A DNA stretch of 64,000 bases from Quercus robur (Eukaryota > Streptophyta > Magnoliopsida > Fagales > Fagaceae). A program made the position numbers and the translations under genes. The notes beneath the pieces are model-generated. The model was not told where the DNA came from, ran no database searches, and was given only the letters and a program-made list of their open reading frames with translations. The DNA lies in assembly GCF_932294415.1 (NCBI RefSeq), contig NC_065543.1, positions 21,652,508 through 21,716,507 of the forward strand, read 5' to 3'. Every line of letters begins with the position of its first letter. Position 1 is the first letter of the stretch. Shown here piece by piece: positions 63,501 to 64,000 of the stretch.

Positions 63501-64000
63501 TTACTTCCCATGGAAGGGGATTTGGAAAGTCAAGGTGCCTAAGAGGGTGGCTTTCTTCTTTTGGACCGCAGCACATGGCCGGATTCTTACCTTGGATAAT
63601 TTGATGCTCCGGGGCCTTCCTTTGGCGAATAGGTGCTGTATGTGCTGCTGCTCTGTGGAATCTGTGGACCATCTTCTCATTCACTGTCTGGTAGCTTATT
63701 CTTTGTGGGTGCAAATGTTACAAGCTTTTGGGATTCAATGGGTCATGCCAAGTTCTGTGGAGAGTTTGGTGTCTTGTTGGAGTAATTGGTTGGGAAAATA
63801 TGCTTCGGATGTTTGGAATATGGTTTGTGGTTGTTTGGTGTGTGTTGTTTGGTTGGAAAGAAACTGGTGCTCTTTTGAGGTTTTGGAGAGAACGCTTGAT
63901 CAGTTACAAGCACTCAGCCAAAATACTCTTTTTGAATGGGCTAAGTGCTGGGGTTATTCAAACTGTTCTTCTGCTCTGGAGTTCTTTTCTACCCTTAGTA
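39522..64000 (+). CDS. HDC1: HDC1-like histone deacetylation complex subunit (Rxt3 domain), partial at 3' end
   Basis: Homologue of Arabidopsis HISTONE DEACETYLATION COMPLEX 1, a nuclear scaffold of HDA6/HDA19-type complexes. Coding exons: 39522-40849, 41337-41344 (8 nt), 46815-46990, 51840-51900, 51993-52091, 53588-53682, 53953-54066, 58385-58452, 59250-59360, 59853-60084. All have GT-AG borders and one frame, 764 residues so far. Residues 1-443 ([20 protein letters not shown] onward) are highly charged, rich in K/E/R/D and likely disordered. The conserved Rxt3-type C-terminal part starts at [20 protein letters not shown] and includes [60 protein letters not shown] and [20 protein letters not shown]. 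It ends in frame at HVE with donor GTAACC. About 35-40 more residues are expected from exon(s) beyond the window. Introns are swollen by TEs, but no coding exon looks damaged. Confidence 0.88.
41337..41344 (+). other. 8-nt microexon of the HDC1-like gene
   Basis: GTCTCAAG is bounded by TTTTTCAG and GTAAGC. It joins exon 1 (phase 2, ending GAAGG) to exon 3 (GTAAAGCTGAAG) as GG-G TCT CAA G-GT, giving G-S-Q-G-K. This restores the frame and the conserved order of the family. Without it the frame shifts. Confidence 0.75.
42182..42290 (+). mobile_element. tRNA-type SINE
   Basis: Box A-like TAGCTCAAATGGC (about 42187) and box B-like GGGTTCAAAACCC (about 42239) lie about 50 bp apart. The context is like the copy at 61814. 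In intron 2 of the HDC1-like gene. Confidence 0.5.
42295..42672 (+). mobile_element. 5'-truncated L1 fragment
   Basis: Encodes the end of ORF2 ([20 protein letters not shown], then [20 protein letters not shown]), followed by a 3'UTR with AGTGTACTTGGTATG and TTACTTATATAAAAAAAAAAA. Same L1 family as the copies at 43820 and 49050. In intron 2 of the HDC1-like gene. Confidence 0.8.
42836..43417. mobile_element. MULE-type MITE with 10-bp target duplication
   Basis: Perfect 10-bp duplication GGTGGTGATC at 42826-42835 and 43418-43427. Ends TAGAAAGCACGGACGCG and CGCACCCGTGCTACATA are imperfect inverted repeats (AGCACGG..GCG core). The left third is very CpG-rich with repeated GATTCGCG(C/G)CGA-type words, and the right end has CACCCGCACCCGCA repeats. 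The 9-10-bp duplication suggests Mutator-like mobilisation. In intron 2 of the HDC1-like gene. Confidence 0.8.
43820..46655 (-). mobile_element. 5'-truncated L1 in HDC1-like intron 2 (RT and zf-RVT)
   Basis: Minus-strand ORF2 from about 46650 ([20 protein letters not shown]), through [11 protein letters not shown] (about 46225), [20 protein letters not shown] (about 46040), [15 protein letters not shown] (about 45840) and [14 protein letters not shown] (about 45515), to zf-RVT ([17 protein letters not shown], about 44305-44255) and [20 protein letters not shown] (about 44090). Tail ATTACTTATC and poly-A lie at about 43843-43820. Few breaks: stops or shifts near 45650-45760 and 46260. The RT frame from 45643 to 44072 is open for 523 codons, so this is a fairly young copy. 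The endonuclease and ORF1 are missing. Confidence 0.9.
47978..48119 (+). mobile_element. tRNA-type SINE
   Basis: Box A-like CTAGTTCAAATGG (about 47982) and box B-like TTGTTCAAATCCC (about 48083), with a tail ACTATAAAATTATTAAAAAA. In intron 3 of the HDC1-like gene. Confidence 0.45.
48128..48200 (+). mobile_element. SINE 3' fragment
   Basis: Box B-like GTGGGTTCAAGATACGCC followed by GACTTACTAATAAAAAAATA. It lies directly behind the previous SINE, so it is a tandem or nested insertion. Confidence 0.35.
49050..50217 (+). mobile_element. 5'-truncated L1 in HDC1-like intron 3 (ORF2 end)
   Basis: Starts within ORF2 at [20 protein letters not shown] (about 49071). Includes [32 protein letters not shown], then an open zf-RVT stretch 49427-50128 ([39 protein letters not shown]). 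The 3' end is ATATCTTACTTATC plus an A-run at about 50200. A 14-G run at 49160-49173 shifts the frame. Same family as the copy at 43820. Confidence 0.88.
50222..50495. mobile_element. Short inverted-repeat element (TTTTGGTCCCTAAACTTT type)
   Basis: Left end ACTATTTTGGTCCCTAAACT and right end AGTTTAAGGACTAAAAATAGT are inverted repeats continuing for about 50 bp (TTTGTTTTTAATCCCTAAACT against AGTTTAGGGATGAAAAACAAA). Internal copies of TTTAGGGATGAAAA repeat several times. It abuts the poly-A tail of the L1 at 50217. No clear target duplication. Confidence 0.65.
50517..51330 (-). mobile_element. 5'-truncated L1 in HDC1-like intron 3
   Basis: Minus-strand ORF2 end: [17 protein letters not shown] (about 51200-51150), [20 protein letters not shown] (about 51105-51045), then [20 protein letters not shown] (about 50830-50770) and a 3' end AATTATTATTACTTATC at about 50530-50517. 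Degenerate, with stops between blocks. It faces the L1 at 49050-50217 tail to tail. Confidence 0.8.
52863..53465. mobile_element. MITE with 24-bp inverted repeats in HDC1-like intron 5
   Basis: Left GCTCCATTTATTTCACTGTA (AAAT) and right ATTTTACAGCGAAATGAATG (GAGC) match at 22 of 24 positions. The flanks share TTTA/ATTTA, so the target duplication could be short, but it is not certain. The interior is non-coding. Confidence 0.75.
54232..54273 (+). pseudogene. Retroposed 5' half of tRNA-Cys(GCA)
   Basis: GGGTCCATAGCTCAGTGG followed by TTGAGCATTTGACTGCAGAT and CAAG covers the acceptor 5' strand, D arm and anticodon arm of plant tRNA-Cys (anticodon GCA in CTGCAGA). The sequence then stops, with no variable loop, T arm or 3' strand. 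It is flanked by a direct repeat: left GCTAGTGTAGAGCAAAAGG (54204 on), right GCTAGTGT (54273-54280) which, after the inserted LTR element, continues AGACCAGAAGTTTAA at 57106-57120. This is read as a tailless retrocopy of a tRNA fragment with its target duplication. Confidence 0.7.
54281..57100 (+). mobile_element. Non-autonomous LTR retrotransposon carrying a PDS5 gene fragment
   Basis: 5' LTR 54281-54697 (TGATGCGGGAGACGC...CTTGTGTCA) and 3' LTR 56697-57100 (TGATGTAGGAGACGC...CTTGCGTCA), closely similar. A perfect 5-bp target duplication AGTGT lies at 54276-54280 and 57101-57105. A primer-binding-like TTGGTATTAGAGC (initiator tRNA-Met type) follows the 5' LTR at about 54701, and a purine-rich AGAGGAGAA precedes the 3' LTR. 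The 2.0-kb interior has no gag, protease, RT or integrase. It holds a PDS5-like stretch and a tail (about 56345-56690) of unknown origin. It is inserted in intron 7 of the HDC1-like gene. Confidence 0.9.
55670..56340 (+). pseudogene. PDS5-like cohesin-associated gene fragment inside the LTR element
   Basis: Translated blocks match the N-terminal HEAT region of plant PDS5 sister-chromatid cohesion factors: [20 protein letters not shown] (55679 on), [13 protein letters not shown] (about 55818), [20 protein letters not shown] (55873 on), [40 protein letters not shown] (about 56100), [20 protein letters not shown] (about 56206) and [13 protein letters not shown]. The blocks are continuous without introns, so the source was probably spliced RNA. 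A frame break near 55820, a stop at about 55853 and a 2-nt loss near 56092 disable it. The family assignment is from memory of conserved PDS5 sequence. Confidence 0.85.
57515..57590 (+). mobile_element. SINE 3' fragment
   Basis: Box B-like TTAGTTTGAATCTCC followed by AAAACTCACTTATAAAAAAG. The left end is not defined. Confidence 0.3.
58190..58280 (-). mobile_element. Possible SINE fragment
   Basis: The minus strand shows AGAGGTCACTAGTTTGAATT then TCCCCTTCCC, a box B-like context similar to the other SINE scraps. No tail or target duplication was found. Confidence 0.25.
59466..59488. repeat. C7-G16 homopolymer junction in HDC1-like intron 9
   Basis: Seven C are followed directly by sixteen G, giving a perfect CCCCCCC/GGGGGGG palindrome in an otherwise AT-rich intron, about 365 bases before the next acceptor. 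Confidence 0.9.
60141..60353. mobile_element. MITE-like copy related to the 345-bp array monomer
   Basis: Ends ATACACCTGAT and ACCAGGTGTAT form an 11-bp inverted repeat (10/11). The interior shares ordered words with the array monomer at 8568-12928: TAACTCTAA, TTACACC, AATAACTT, TTGGAT-ACAT, TTCTTAACATGCATG, CAACGGTGGATTTGTTAAGA and TTCACATC. It lacks the monomer segment between GCCAATCGG and the ATGAAGATAATG words. In the last intron of the HDC1-like gene visible here. Confidence 0.65.
60603..61758. mobile_element. Long inverted-repeat element (about 147-bp arms)
   Basis: Left arm 60603-60750 (AAAATATGTTTTGGTCCCTC, GTTTGCTGTCATTTTGGTCC, GTCAATTTACC) pairs with right arm about 61612-61758 (GGGGCCAAAATGACAGCAAC, AAAACATATTTT). 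The interior (60751-61611) is AT-rich and non-coding, with a CT run at about 61529-61550. Long arms suggest a Mutator-like non-autonomous element, but no target duplication was found. Confidence 0.7.
61814..61920 (+). mobile_element. tRNA-type SINE
   Basis: GGGCTCTAGCTCAGATGACA (box A) and GTTGTGGGCTCAAGTCCC (box B) lie about 55 bp apart, followed by GTAACTTATG. No A-tail remains. It is followed at once by L1 ORF2 sequence. Confidence 0.55.
61925..64000 (+). mobile_element. 5'-truncated L1 in the last HDC1-like intron, runs off the window
   Basis: ORF2 from the RT fingers ([20 protein letters not shown] at about 61950, [31 protein letters not shown] then a break at 62157), [20 protein letters not shown] (62222 on), [20 protein letters not shown] (about 62398), [14 protein letters not shown] (about 62549), MKYLGMPLG and [20 protein letters not shown] (about 62856), then a decayed zf-RVT ([20 protein letters not shown] and [20 protein letters not shown] at about 63545-63700). 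Breaks occur at 62157, about 62985 and 63295. Same broad family as the copies at 43820 and 49050. Confidence 0.9.

Overview
This is a transposon-rich window of a plant nuclear genome. It is AT-rich and intron-bearing, and it holds two recognisable host genes, both on the + strand. Gene content (a plant-type GFAT and an HDC1/Rxt3-family gene), many L1-type LINEs with plant-style zf-RVT domains, and CACTA, PIF/Harbinger, MULE, hAT and Helitron-like remnants all point to a woody eudicot. An oak/Fagales-like genome is my guess; the species cannot be fixed from the sequence alone.

Layout. 1-2515: 3' part of a decayed L1 LINE (+). 2766-2966: a retroposed 5S rRNA-derived SINE (-) with target-site duplications. 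3284-13352: a candidate 10.07-kb non-autonomous CACTA transposon. It has matching termini, a TTT target duplication and GCGGCGG-rich subterminal arrays. Inside it lie an unprocessed fragment of a mitochondrial elongation factor G gene (5104-7456, -), a GC-rich palindromic repeat cluster (7866-8262) and a 12.6-copy, 345-bp tandem array (8568-12928). 13356-19860: a near full-length but broken L1 (-) with ORF1 (DUF4283 plus zinc knuckle) and ORF2 (endonuclease, RT, zf-RVT, RNase H), containing a recent 596-bp tandem duplication. 20133-25403: AT-rich, gene-poor DNA with two Helitron-like 5' ends, a hairpin MITE and minisatellites.

25404-32856: a complete 11-exon gene for glutamine:fructose-6-phosphate amidotransferase (GFAT, 692 aa), the first enzyme of the UDP-GlcNAc (hexosamine) pathway. 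34300-37205: a hAT transposase pseudogene split by a 1.64-kb probable solo LTR. 38641-64000+: an HDC1-like gene (Rxt3 domain, histone-deacetylase complex subunit). Ten coding exons, including an 8-nt microexon, encode 764 residues in the window; the last exon lies to the right of it.

The HDC1-like introns are filled with mobile DNA: at least five L1 copies in both orientations, several tRNA-type SINEs, a MULE-type MITE with a perfect 10-bp target duplication, other inverted-repeat elements, and a 2.8-kb LTR retrotransposon. That element lacks gag-pol and carries a spliced PDS5-cohesin-factor gene fragment. It sits within the target duplication of an older retroposed 5' half of tRNA-Cys(GCA).

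The two host genes have no evident functional link. The main interest is gene capture and small-RNA retroposition: a CACTA element carrying mEF-G, an LTR element carrying PDS5, a 5S rRNA SINE, a tailless tRNA-Cys half, and a satellite array that shares its sequence with a dispersed MITE-like copy 48 kb away.
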